A DNA stretch of 64,000 bases from Saccharina japonica (taxonomy: Eukaryota; Sar; Phaeophyceae; Laminariales; Laminariaceae). A model generated the notes under the pieces. The model was not told the origin of the DNA, made no database searches, and worked only from the letters and a program-made list of their open reading frames with translations. Position numbers and translations under genes: made by a program. The DNA lies in the NCBI GenBank assembly GCA_008828725.1, contig MEHQ01004485.1, positions 124,001-188,000 of the forward strand, written 5' to 3'. Below, in pieces: positions 11,318 through 21,428 of the stretch; positions within the stretch are counted from its first letter, which is position 1, and each line of letters opens with the position of its first letter.

Positions 11318-12500
11318 CTCTGTACAAGGTTTTGCCGCTTTTGACACGCATCGCTTAACATAAATGTTGGTGGGTGGTGTTTGGTGATTTATAGAACTAC
11401 CACCAGCCGACCCAACCGACCTGACATACCTGCATACAGATTTTACAAAATACGAGCAAAAAATGATCATACAACCAAAACGAATTATGAAATGATTTCA
11501 GATGTTATTTGTTTTACTGTGGTACAATTTTTCTCTGTCTCGCTACAAGGTTTTTTGCGCTGACACGCATCGCCCTAATTAACAGTAAAATGTTGTAGGG
11601 TGGTGTTGTTGATTTGTGGACTTACCAGGCGAGGGACCAACCGACCACCCAGGTAAATCTCTTTAACCCACCAGCACACCCATCAATTACCTGCCGCCGA
11701 TCAGTAAAAAAGTGTTTATGTGCTCGGACCCCAATCTTCGCTTTAGAATAAAAAACGATCCCATCAATGACAATTATTGCCAGAACACAGCAAATAAGAA
11801 GAATACGCGCCAACGCAGTAGCTTAAATGCAGCTTAGGTTCTGACCACTGAAGGCGTCTGTCACCGCCTCCTCAATTCCCACCACTTCTTGTAATAAGCA
11901 GGAGATATATGATGCTGATGAGGGCGCCCTTCGAAGCATCAATATATGCTCTTCATAATGGTGGGTACTGTGCCCGTGGGGGTGTACCCGCTTGGTTCGC
12001 GAACGGACACAAAACGGACAAAACAACAGTTCTGAATGCTGCCGCAGCGGACTTTATTTAAAGAATCTTAATATTGAGTTTGTCCTCGCACTTCGTTCGC
12101 TTTGCTTTTTTTGGCGCGCGACGCGTTACACTCAACAAAAAGATTCAAGACACGCTCGGGGACTGATATAGGCCCGCTATTTGTGCTGACCGTCCTGCTG
12201 CTGTTTCGTGTCGAAAGCCGTGCCGAGATCGGCAGAGCTAGGCCGGTAGTGACTTGCCCCTAAAACTGTTTCCAGTACACAGATTGTGTCACTGGGATTG
12301 GCCTCGGCAGAGAGCAAACTAGCAGTTAGTATATACAACGAGATCACCACCGGCAACTCTCAAGCAAAGATGTCGGGGAGACATTCAAGCAAGGAACAAC
12401 AGTGCGCTGTCAAGGTGTAGGGGTGGGAGTGTTCCACACTAAAAACTTAGTTGTTTGGTGACAGTCACGGATGTCTCAAGGCCTGTCAAGGGCTTGAAAG
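11318..12500 (+). repeat. dispersed repeat family R1, copy 3 (long, interrupted)
   Basis: The copy contains the full R1 order: CTGTACAAGG...ACACGCATCGC, then a local duplication of that phrase near 11,550, the CCACCCAGGTAAATCTC block, a diverged hairpin at about 11,895-11,960, the GCGCGACGCGT block near 12,115 and the GTGTTCCACACT end near 12,430. It has many small indels compared with the other copies. Confidence 0.7.
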
Positions 12501-12589
12501 GAAGAACACACACACAGATTTCTTACCATCGTTAGCTGCAAAGGGGCACTTCGCACTCTGCAGACGAGCCGCCCAACACGCAGAGATTG

Positions 12590-12760
12590 CCACACGCAGA
12601 GATTGCAACCCACAGCAACCGACACCACCACACCCCACCACCAACACGACCCCAGCCACCACCACCAAGCCAAGCCAGCAGCACCTGAAGCTTGTGGCTC
12701 GTGCTCGTGGTGGGCTGGGGGTCAGTTGTTAGTGGTGGTGTCGTGGGCCTGTGGTGTGCT
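12590..12760. repeat. (CAC)n / (GTG)n fold-back unit 3
   Basis: A CCACCA-rich left arm, a loop with AGCAGCACCTGAAGCTTGTG, then a GTGGTG-rich right arm. It is the cleanest example of the conserved loop in this family. Confidence 0.65.
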
Positions 12761-12889
12761 GGATTGGCGACTGAGCGTTTGTGTATGGCATACGACGCTA
12801 CTCATATATTTATTTGCTGTTTTTGAGTCGGCTGTCATCGAACGAGAAGAGCAGAAGCATCAATCACATTAACCTCCTGGTACGTACAT

Positions 12890-13035
12890 AGTACCACCAC
12901 AACCACCCACAACCACCACCACCCACCACCACACGAACCCCAGCCACCACGAGCCACAAGATTCAGGTGCCCCTGCTGCTTGGCTGGTGGTGGTGGCTGG
13001 GGGTGGGCCTGTGGTGTGTGATGTGTGTGTGACTT
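12890..13035. repeat. (CAC)n / (GTG)n fold-back unit 4, loop inverted
   Basis: This unit has the same arms as unit 3, but its loop phrase (CACAAGATTCAGGTGCCCCTG) reads as the reverse complement of unit 3's loop. It is therefore inserted or flipped the other way round. Confidence 0.6.
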
Positions 13036-13435
13036 GGCTGAGCGTTTTCCAGGTAGGCATTCGGTGCACGCCAGCCCGGCGCTTTGCTTCATTATAACTT
13101 TGCTCTTCGTACAGCAGTAGTACGTACAAGGAAATGCTTGGTATGACCTGTCTCTACAGCAGCATGTTCGCACTTTGTGCTGTTTATATATATAAACCTA
13201 TCTATTATTTCACGATTAGAGGTCCGTAGTTACTCGATGCTCTTTGTCCGTACAGACCAACTGATACACAGCTCTTTGCAAACAGACCTTTTGTTTCGCA
13301 ACCAGCCCTTCAAACAGGCCAACTGAGCTCTTCGCAAACAGCAACTGACGTAACAGCCAAACTGACGAATTGTACATACTGACGTATTATGCAAACAGCC
13401 CAACTGACATCTACCCGCAGGGCTTTGCGGCCAGG
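13036..13435. other. no gene seen
   Basis: This is unique-looking DNA with several GTACGTAC phrases and scattered repeats of the CAACTGA/CAAACAG type at 13,250-13,410. No supported coding region. Confidence 0.4.
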
Positions 13436-13645
13436 GTCCAAAATCCACACTAATTTCAAGATACAAATATCCACACTAAAATCAAGTAATTTCCTGGCCA
13501 TACTAAAATCAAGTAATTTTTTCCTAAAGAGTCCCTCAGGTGTGAAAATATGGATCTCCAGAACTTCGGTCAAAATCGAAATCGGCCCATAACTTCGCGA
13601 GTTAGCCACTTTTACACTAATTTCAAGATGAAAAAGGCCACACGT
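13436..13645. repeat. short satellite-like repeats (CACACTAAAATCAAGT type)
   Basis: Four or five imperfect copies of a phrase like CACACTAAAATCAAGTAATT occur at 13,444-13,520, with another at about 13,610. The same phrase builds the decayed satellite at 37.5-38.1 kb. Confidence 0.6.
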
Positions 13646-13669
13646 AAAAAAATCGACCAAAAAAAAAAA

Positions 13670-14473
13670 GGCCACTGCTGTACGTACAAGTGCTGTGCAT
13701 CCATGCCGGCGTTTTGTTTACACTGCTGTACGTACAGGGGCTGCGCATCCATGCCGGCGTTTTCTTCGTGTCCGCTGTACGTACGTACGAGTCGTACTGC
13801 TGGACTGCTGCTGCTGCTGCTGTTGTTGTTATTGCTGCTGTAGACGGGTTATATAAGGACTACTTCTATTACGTGATGTAAGGCACACGCCAGGCGAGGA
13901 CTTCCAGAAGCGTCTAAAAACACAAGAACGAAAAAGGAACACGAGTAGTAACCCACAACAGAGCAGCAGCAGGTATTTCGTACTGCTGTTTCGTGTGTTG
14001 CCACTGCCACTACCACTACCACTACCACTACTACCACTACCACTACCACTACTACCACTACCACTACCACTACCACTACTACTACTACTACTACTACTGC
14101 TGTGCGTACTGTGCTGCTGTGTATTCACACTACTGTTGTAGTGGGCTGTTGTAGGGGGTGGATGGATCGATTAGTGAGTGTGTCGATCGGTTGGTGCGTA
14201 CGTGGGTCGGTGGGTCGGTGTGGGTGGGTCGGTTCGTACGTGGATGACTGCGTTCGTACCTGTTCGTCGTGGCCGGCCCCGTTTTTTTTGTTTTGTATTG
14301 TGTTTTTCTGCTACAAGGGCTCCGCGTGGATGCCGGCATATTATAGTGTGTCAATTTAACTGATCAATGGATCGCGTTATAGCGTGTGGGTCGTGGCCCA
14401 GTTATTATTTTGTGTTATTGTTTTTGTTCGCTATACCGACCCTGCCCTGGCATAGTTCGGGGTACCACTACAT
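13670..14473. repeat. microsatellite-rich stretch
   Basis: A duplicated TGCTGTACGTACA...GCATCCATGCCGGCG phrase lies at 13,676-13,760. It is followed by CTG triplets at 13,804-13,840, a (CCACTA)n/(ACT)n microsatellite at 13,998-14,098 and a GGTCGGTGGGTCGGT-type run at about 14,205-14,235. No gene is supported. Confidence 0.65.
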
Positions 14474-14714
14474 AGGGTCGTTCTTATCTAGCAACTTTTT
14501 CCAAAATTTCCAAATAAATTTTCCTAAAAAAACAGAAAATCAAGAAAAAACAGGATATATTTGGAAATTTGGAATTTTTACAGAGGGCAAAATATTTAGA
14601 AGGCTTCGCATTCCAAAATTTGGAAATTATTTTTGGAAAATATGGAAGTCCTAAAAATTGCGCAAAAAATTATTTGGAAGTTTTGGAAAAAAGTTGCTCG
14701 ATAAAAACGACCCT
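14474..14714. mobile_element. MITE-like element with ~33-bp terminal inverted repeats
   Basis: The left end AGGGTCGTTCTTATCTAGCA and the reverse complement of the right end (AGGGTCGTTTTTATCGAGCA) match at nearly every base. The match continues through an ACTTTTTCCAAAA block to about 33 bp. The interior is AT-rich and noncoding (241 bp in all). TA dinucleotides flank both ends, so a TA-targeting DNA transposon is possible, but the target duplication is not certain. Confidence 0.7.
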
Positions 14715-14719
14715 TATAT

Positions 14720-15520
14720 ATGTATAAAACAGCAGTGTGTGTTGTCTTCACAGGAAACGCGTTCTTTCTACTGTACCCTGTAATGCGTTTTACAACCTAA
14801 CTGCAGCAGTACACGCAATGGTATGGCCAGTCATATCACATACACCCATTGTCCTGATCCCTAATCTTAGAGCGATACAAATTGTCATGTGGTCACAGAC
14901 TGTGAGACAGATAAAACCCAAACAAATTAAACGTAAATGAATGGGTAAAGCAAGTGAAATGTCAACTTACCGGATACGAGAACACATCGACACGAGCCAA
15001 ACCAAAAAGTAAGGACGAAAAGACAATAATATGAATTATCAAATGCACGGAGTCAGAAGCACCCCTATTAATAGAAGAAAAGCATGCGTGCCCAAGAGAA
15101 CAGATAACTGCTGCACGGGCGAAGCAACACGAAGGAGAGGAAGACACCGGCATAAAAGTACGTACTATTATTAATGATGTAGGAGGTACTGTACGTAAAT
15201 GTTCGACCAGCAGGTGGCAGCATGGTAAATAATGAAACGAGAGTTCGTATATATCTACGTGCACAATGTTTATTGTTATTAGTTTCCTTCTTCGTCTAGA
15301 CAATAAACGCTTTGTCCGCACTCCTCGGCTTTAGATGAAGATGCAGCAGTGCAGTTTGTTGCTTCTGTCTTTTTTGCTGCTGCAGCTGCTGTGCATTATG
15401 TTGACGCTGTGCTGATGGCGAGGTAACCCGTTTTTCTTGCGTCGCCTTTACTATATTAAGACCACTCCGTAGGAAAGCCTTGTATATATATAGGTATATA
15501 CCTGCTCAGTTAGTATACTC
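14720..15520. other. no gene seen
   Basis: Mixed unique DNA with a minus-strand open frame at 14,962-15,321 that matches nothing I recognise and shows no splice or compositional support. Confidence 0.4.
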
Positions 15521-15889
15521 GTACAATACCTGTACGGTTCTTGCAAACATTTTTTTTCTTCTTAATTTTGTTTCATTTTTTTACGATAACTTCACTTATC
15601 TGGGTCTTGGAACGATTGCACCAGGTACTTTTTTTTTTGCATTTTGCTGTTATTAATAGTATTATTCCTTTTTTCACGTATAGCTACGTACGTACGTATT
15701 TTACGGCCTGCTTACGTAGCACAATTCGACGCGAGAGTTGACAAGGGAAGAAAATGCTGATATATTCTCGTGATAGCTGCTGTATACCAAAGGAACTTTT
15801 ATTTTTTTATTTTTGCATTTTGTTATTCCTTTTTTTTCACGTATACCTACGTACTACGTATTTGACCTGAAGAGTACACAAACATGATG
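15521..15889. repeat. T-rich repeat debris
   Basis: The segment repeats twice the T-tract, CACGTATA(C/G)CTACGTA and GACGCGAG...GAAGAAAATGCTGA phrases. It is a local duplication of about 220 bp that also resembles 9.4-9.75 kb and 17.55-17.75 kb. Confidence 0.6.
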
Positions 15890-16112
15890 CCCTACGTTTC
15901 CGACCTGCTTAGCACCATTCGACGCGAGGGGGTTGACGAAGGAAGAAAATGCTGAAATCTTCTCGCGATAAAAATACGAGGCAAGAACCGTATAGCGGGG
16001 GGGGGGGGAGAAGAGCCTACTTTGTGACCCCGGATCTGAGGTACGACAATTAATAGGAAGGAGCGAGAAAGTAAGGGCGAAGATATTAAATGGGATGGAA
16101 AACAAAACAAAA
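15890..16112 (-). repeat. dispersed repeat R3, copy 1
   Basis: Read on the minus strand, this segment matches 62,875-63,065. Shared blocks run in order: CATCCCATTTA, a CCTTC/CTTTCTC-rich stretch, GATCCGGGGTCACAAAG, a C-rich run, CATTTCAGC-like DNA and CGTCAACC. It is the only repeat I found shared between the left repeat mosaic and the LRR gene's introns. Confidence 0.65.
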
Positions 16113-16159
16113 TACAAAAAAACAAAATGACCACGATAACCGACACCTCATCGTTCCAC

Positions 16160-16880
16160 TCCTGTACAAGGGTTTTGCGCTGACGCGCATCGCTTCACGT
16201 TTAATGTTGGTGAGTGGTGTTGAGACAACCGGCCCAGGGATCAACCGACCCACCCAGTTACTCTCTCACCCACAACCCACAACGCACACCCATCAACCTA
16301 TATACTTGCCCATGAGCCAGAAAAGGTTTATGTGCTGACACAAATCGCTTAAAATACAAATCGATCTAAATCAAGGACAATTCATTGCAGGAACACAGCA
16401 AAAAGAGAAAAACCGCCAACGCAGTAGCTTAATGCAGTTAGGAGTTTGACCACTTGAAGGCGTCTGTCACGCTCCTCATTCCCACCGTTCTTGTAATGAG
16501 GAGCTATTGATGCGAGAAGGGCGCTAGCCCTTCGAGCATCAATAGATGCTCTTCATAATGGATTGGGTGTGTGCCCGTGGGGGTGTACCCCTGCTCGCGA
16601 ACGGACACAAACGGACAAAAAACAGTTCTGAAAACTGCCACAGCGTGCCTTTATTTACTGGATTGCTTAATATTGAGGCTTGTCTGTCTGCTCGTCTGTC
16701 TGCTCGTCTGTCCCTCGTTCGCTTTGCTTTTTTTTGGCGCGCGACGCGTACACTCAACCGATTCAGACACGCTCAGGACTGATAGAGGCCCGCTATTTGT
16801 GCCGACCGTCCTGTGCTGCTCGTGTCGAAAGCCGTGCCGAGATCGGAGAGCTAGGCGGTAGTGACTGTCATAAGAGCGCC
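16160..16880 (+). repeat. dispersed repeat family R1, copy 4 (most regular)
   Basis: This is the best-preserved R1 copy. The CTGTACAAGGG start, the CCACCCAGTTACTCTCTCACC block and the TAGCTTAATGCAGTTAGGAG block lead to the hairpin at 16,505-16,544, then CGAACGGACACAAACGGAC, a local CTGTCTGCTCGT triplication and the GCGCGACGCGTACAC block. No open frame persists across copies. Confidence 0.8.
16496..16556 (+). other. conserved two-stage hairpin in R1
   Basis: Inner arms TATTGATGC...GCATCAATA and AAGGGC...GCCCTT close on a GCTA loop. Outside these, ATGAGGAGC (16,496-16,504) can pair with GCTCTTCAT (16,548-16,556). An upstream GCTCCTCAT (16,471-16,479) is a perfect alternative partner for ATGAGGAGC. 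The same arms are present at 8402-8441 and, with changes, at about 10.2 and 11.9 kb. Confidence 0.75.
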
Positions 16881-16949
16881 AACAGAAAGACAATAAAACA
16901 GAACGAGTTCTGAAATAATGCGGGAGTCAACACTCTGCACACGATCACA

Positions 16950-17375
16950 AACCACCGAACACCACCACCACCACCACCACGATCACAAACCACCGAACAC
17001 CACCACCACCACCACCGCCACCACCACCACTACGACGACCACCGCCACCCCCACCCCACCAGCCGAAGGAGCACTGGAAGCTGTTGTTGCTCGTAGAAGC
17101 TGGTGGGCGTTGGTGGGGTCTTGTCCCCGTGGTCTGGTGATGGTGGGGTGGTGACGGCGGTGATGGTGGCTTGCCTTGCGCCGTCGTCTCTCGAGAACAG
17201 TCCAGATTTGTACCTGCAACAAAAAAGCAACCCGCATCCACCGCCACCAAAACTCCACCACCACCACCAACCACGCCACCCCCCCTCCAGCCGAAGAAGC
17301 ACTGAAGCTGTTGTTGCTCGTATGGCTGGTGGGCGTTGGTGGGGTCTTGTTCCTGTGGTCTGGTGATGGTGTGTC
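16950..17375. repeat. (CAC)n / (GTG)n fold-back units 5 and 6 in tandem
   Basis: There are two successive units. Each has a CCACCA-rich left arm, a loop with GAAG(A/G)AGCACTG(G)AAGCTGTTGTT and a right arm GCTGGTGGGCGTTGGTGGGG. The right arms are nearly identical, so this looks like a tandem duplication of about 230 bp. Confidence 0.7.
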
Positions 17376-17379
17376 CTGC

Positions 17380-17462
17380 TGCTGCTGCGTGCTCTGTTGT
17401 GCTGCTGCTGCTGCTCGCTGCTGCTGCTGCTCTCTGACTGCTGCCGAGTTTTTAATGTTTGC

Positions 17463-17494
<32 letters not shown>

Positions 17495-17500
17495 ATATAC
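17380..17500. repeat. CTG-rich triplet tract
   Basis: Three clusters of CTG/GCT triplets with a longest run near 17,463-17,495. Shorter CTG clusters recur at about 18,295-18,340 and 18,620-18,670. Confidence 0.8.
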
Positions 17501-17544
17501 CACCACTGTTTGCTGCTGCCACTTCACAACAACCACTCCCACCA

Positions 17545-18155
17545 CTTTTTTTTTTTTATACTCCAACTTTTTCAAGTATTTTTCTTCGCATTTTCTATGT
17601 AATATTGTTCCTCGTTGTTTCACGTATACCTACGTACGTATTTCGGGTATTTTTTTCTTTTATTATTATACCTGCACCTACGTTTGTATTTGACCTGCCC
17701 AGTACACAGCAGTAGTACTAATAGTACACATACATCATGCCCTGCCAGTTTTCGTCGTTTCCATAAATTTAATTTAAATAATATGCACCAACACACACAG
17801 CCCAGCGATCCACTTAATACCCACTGTACAAGGTTGTTGCGCTGACACGCATCGCTTAACAAGAAATGTTGGTGGGTGGTGTTGGCGATGGTGGGACTAC
17901 CAGCCCAGGGACCAACCGACCCACCCAGTAACTCTCTCACCCACCACGCACACCCATCAACTACTTGCCGGTCACTAAAAGAAAGGTTTATGTGCTGACA
18001 CAAATCGCTTAAAAAAAAAACGATCCAATCAATCACGATTATTGTAGGAACACAGCAAAAAGAGAAGAACCGCCAACGCACTAGCTTAATGCAGTTAGGA
18101 GTTTGACCACTTGAAGGCGTCTGTCACGCTCCTCATTTCCACCGTTCTTGTATGT
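17545..18155 (+). repeat. T-rich debris plus R1 copy 5 (truncated)
   Basis: From about 17,690 to 18,080 the sequence is nearly identical to 9740-10,130, including CCCAGCGATCCACTTAATAC and the two GCTGACAC...ATCGCTTAA phrases. R1 stops abruptly after CCGTTCTTGTA near 18,155, before its hairpin. The 4.7 kb tandem duplication starts inside this copy at 18,083. Confidence 0.75.
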
Positions 18156-18192
18156 TTCTGAATGCTGATTATAATCACAGCTGGCTTTCCTG

Positions 18193-18695
18193 TACTGCTG
18201 TACACAGTACTCGTATGCACAGCCTGTTTGTTGTGCACGGCGAGCCAACGCCGCACAGTAATGGGCACGAGCAAACGAGTACGTCTGCGCCTCTGCTGCT
18301 GCTGTAAAAACCACGCTGCTGCTGCTGCTGCTGCTGCTGTGCAAGTATAATGGCCCAAAGCGCACAGCGTACAACAAGCTCTGCAGACACAAATCGACAA
18401 CCCGACTCTCTAAACTCATCGGTGTTGCTGGTGGCGGTGCGGGTGGCGGGAGCAGCTATACAGGGGAAGCCAAAATATGCATGTGTACATGTGTACGTAT
18501 TCGTATGCACATCTCTGCTTGTTTTGCACGGCGAACCAAAGCCGATGTACTTTTTTGTTTCGGTTTGCACCACAGTGAAGGGCAGGACCAAACGAATACG
18601 TCTGCGCCGTTTGCACAGCTGCTGCTGTTGCTGCTGCTGGTGTAGAAATTCACGCTGCCGCTGCTGCTGTGCGTAGGATAGGAGTATAATGGCGG
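18193..18695. repeat. diverged ~300-bp direct pair with CTG runs
   Basis: Both halves share GT(A)CTCGTATGCACA, TTGTGCACGGCGA(G/A)CCAA, AACGA(G/A)TACGTCTGCGCC, a CTG cluster, a second CTG cluster after CACGCTG, and an AGTATAATGG end. Minus-strand frames over them are Gln/Ser/Ala-rich from the triplets. The same pair recurs 4708 bp further right. Confidence 0.65.
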
Positions 18696-19419
18696 CCTTT
18701 CAAATCTGCCCAAAACACAAAATACCCAGGAAATATGTATCTCAGATACCTGGTACACCGTACGCAGTTACGCATCTAAGCACAGCAGTACGCAGATATA
18801 TACATGGCGATAATTACCGGGTACTTATAAAATACCGGTGCCATCGTCATCCACGGGTTTAGTTTCGATGATGAGCTTTGCTCGACAGATAGGCTCAAGG
18901 CGGGCGGATGTTCCTCAATCGACCGTCACCTTGCCACCAGATGCCTGGGAAGAGAGAACATGCAGCACACGGACTGCTTGAAGTGGGCCAAGCTTTCGTA
19001 TTTTTTCTCGAGGGAGGTGTGGTTATTACCACAGCCACTACTACTATTAATACTACACTTTATATTGTTTTTTTGTAGGTGATGTGGTGACTGATTCTTC
19101 GGTTTCTTTGTACGTATCGTACACTGGTGTACGTTCTTCACTACGCAACCTCCGATGGCTCCTCGGGACATCCTGTAAACATCTGATATGTTTCTCGTAG
19201 TTTCGAGACACAGAAACAAAGGGCAACCACGCGGTACTGCTGTGCATCAGAACATCGAAAGGGTGGACAGGGTTTGTCTCGGCTGTGCTCGCTGCCGCCA
19301 GCCGCCAGCACACCTACTAACTGTTGTCTATCTATATCCCACAACATGCACGATGCACGACCTGTAGTATATTGGAATGAGACGCAGTGTCTCTCTGACG
19401 GTTTATATACTCAAGAATG

Positions 19420-20640
19420 CGGCGGATCACCTAAAAATCAGACAAGGGTTGGAAAAAGTATCCGAAAAAATGAATTACTTGATTTTAGAGTACCTTCTTC
19501 GCTGAATCCTGACAACTAACTCTGTTGCGGCAACCTCCCCCCTTAGGCCATTTCTTATGGGGTTTTTTTCAGGTTCATAAATGGACCCCTTTTGACTCGT
19601 CTGTTTGTGAATTCGTCCTTAGAATCTTGCAAGCAGGTGTGGTTTCTTATGATGGCGTATGGCAAAAAACACGTTCTGTTTTTTTTTCATGCGACACGGG
19701 GACCACCTAAAACGAGGCACAACGCACCACCCAGGTAGAATGTACGATAAAATTGAAACAGCATTATGAGTAGTGTTACGAGTACATAGAAAGAGCAGCT
19801 GTGGAGGTACGACGCTCAATCGTACTTACTCGTACGAGTACGAATACAAAGTTAGAATCGACTTGCCCCCATCATCGCCCAGCACGTGCCGCCTCTGCGC
19901 GCCAAGCGAGCAGCGACGGCATCCAGATACCGAGCGTGCTCGACGAATCGAGAGCATTGTGTTGGCTTTTACGTTGGCGGACACGTTAAAACGCAGGCTC
20001 ACAGCAGCAACAAAAACAGCGACCTGGTACTACATATCCGAGATGCCAGGCAGATATATCGTCTACAACAAACCCCTGACGATCTATCACATCCACCGCA
20101 TCGTCCCTCCCCGATGCCGTGGTGAGAGTTCTTGGCTGACAGCCGGGCGAGTCTAAGCTTGTTCTTGATTAAGGGTCGGGCGAGCGCGGGCTTGTACGCG
20201 ACCGCTTCGGTCTGTAAATTATGGAACAGGTCTACTGGTGTGCCGGGTAGACGACACAACAATACGTACGAGTGCTGACTGTTGTAACACCAAACACAGT
20301 ACTCATAATAAAACCTATACGAAGGTTCCAATATGAACCTCAGTTTGTAACCGCTGGCCGGGTTCATTCTGGGGCGCGGAATCTGGGGCGCAGAATGAAC
20401 GAGGTGGCCTGTTCAAACTGATGTTGACCTTTTTTGTGGTCAAACGTGCCGTGGTTTAGAGGTCCGTAAGATGCGTTTTTTTTTGTGCTTTGTAAAAAGG
20501 GGTCCATTTATGAACCTCAAAAACAAATCCCAAAACAGACGGCCTTATATCACAGATCAAGTAATTGTTTTTCGGATACTTTTACGAATCCGTGATGGGA
20601 TCCAGGTGTTCCGTCGCCTTAGTTCAGCCAGCCAACAAGG
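19420..20640. repeat. long imperfect inverted repeat
   Basis: A 23-nt perfect core (19,571-19,593 and 20,495-20,517, containing TTCATAAATGGACCCC) lies in arms of about 150-170 bp. The arms also share AAAAGTATCCGAAAAA and AATTACTTGAT. They enclose about 0.9 kb. The structure suggests a fold-back or long-TIR DNA element, but no target duplication was identified. The interior plus-strand frame 19,773-20,156 (127 codons) is not recognised. Confidence 0.6.
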
Positions 20641-20894
20641 TACGTTCTATTTTGTTTTCCATGTGGTCATTTCATTTAGCTACTATCATATAATTTTTAC
20701 ACCATACCTTTGGTACGGATTTATGAATACCTGGTATATACAACGAAGGGATCTTCCCTTGGAGTGTGCATTACGACTATTAATATTAATATAAACACTT
20801 TACACCTATACCCATGACCTATGAATGACTTTAAAACAAGCAATCGATGATTTGTTGTGCGTATCTGGATACCGAGAGGCCGAGAGCGAGGTAC

Positions 20895-21428
20895 TAGGGA
20901 TGTACATCAACTCTTTTTCGGGGTTGATTTGGTTGTTGATTAATTTGTCCAAATCGTGTTGATTTAATCATGATTAGTTGATTAATATCAACACAATCAA
21001 CTACACGATGATGTGATTAATAATCATGATTATCGGTTGATTGTTGATGGTTTTCACGGTTACACCACAAAACGCCTCTTTTTGATTCAAAAATAATCAA
21101 CTAATCATGATTAATTTCAAAAATCAACTAATCATGATTAATTTCAATAATCAACTAATCATGATTAATTTCAATAATCAACTAATCACTGATTAGTTAA
21201 TTTGTGGCAATGTGCGCCGGAAAGATTTTTATTTACGGTTACATCACAAAACGCCCCTTTTTTATTCAAAAATAATCAACTAATCATGATTATGTTCAAG
21301 AATCAACTAATCATCACTAGTTGATTTATAATCAACAATCAACAATAATTAATCACATCACGTGATTAAAATTAATCACCAAAAATAATCATAATCAACA
21401 CGTGATTATGAGTTGATGTACATCCCTA
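20895..21428. mobile_element. hAT-type MITE, copy in unit 1
   Basis: Perfect terminal inverted repeats (TAGGGATGTACATCAACTC at the left, its reverse complement at the right) are bounded by an exact 8-bp duplication CGAGGTAC (20,887-20,894 and 21,429-21,436). Eight-bp target duplications are typical of the hAT superfamily. The 534-bp interior is AT-rich and noncoding, with AATCAACTAATCATGATTAA phrases repeated four to five times that are themselves near-palindromes. The autonomous partner is not in the window. Confidence 0.88.

Noticed and set aside
19773-20156. Plus-strand open frame of 127 codons inside the inverted repeat
   Set aside because: No recognisable domain. Its presence in both tandem units is explained by the recent duplication and gives no support for coding.
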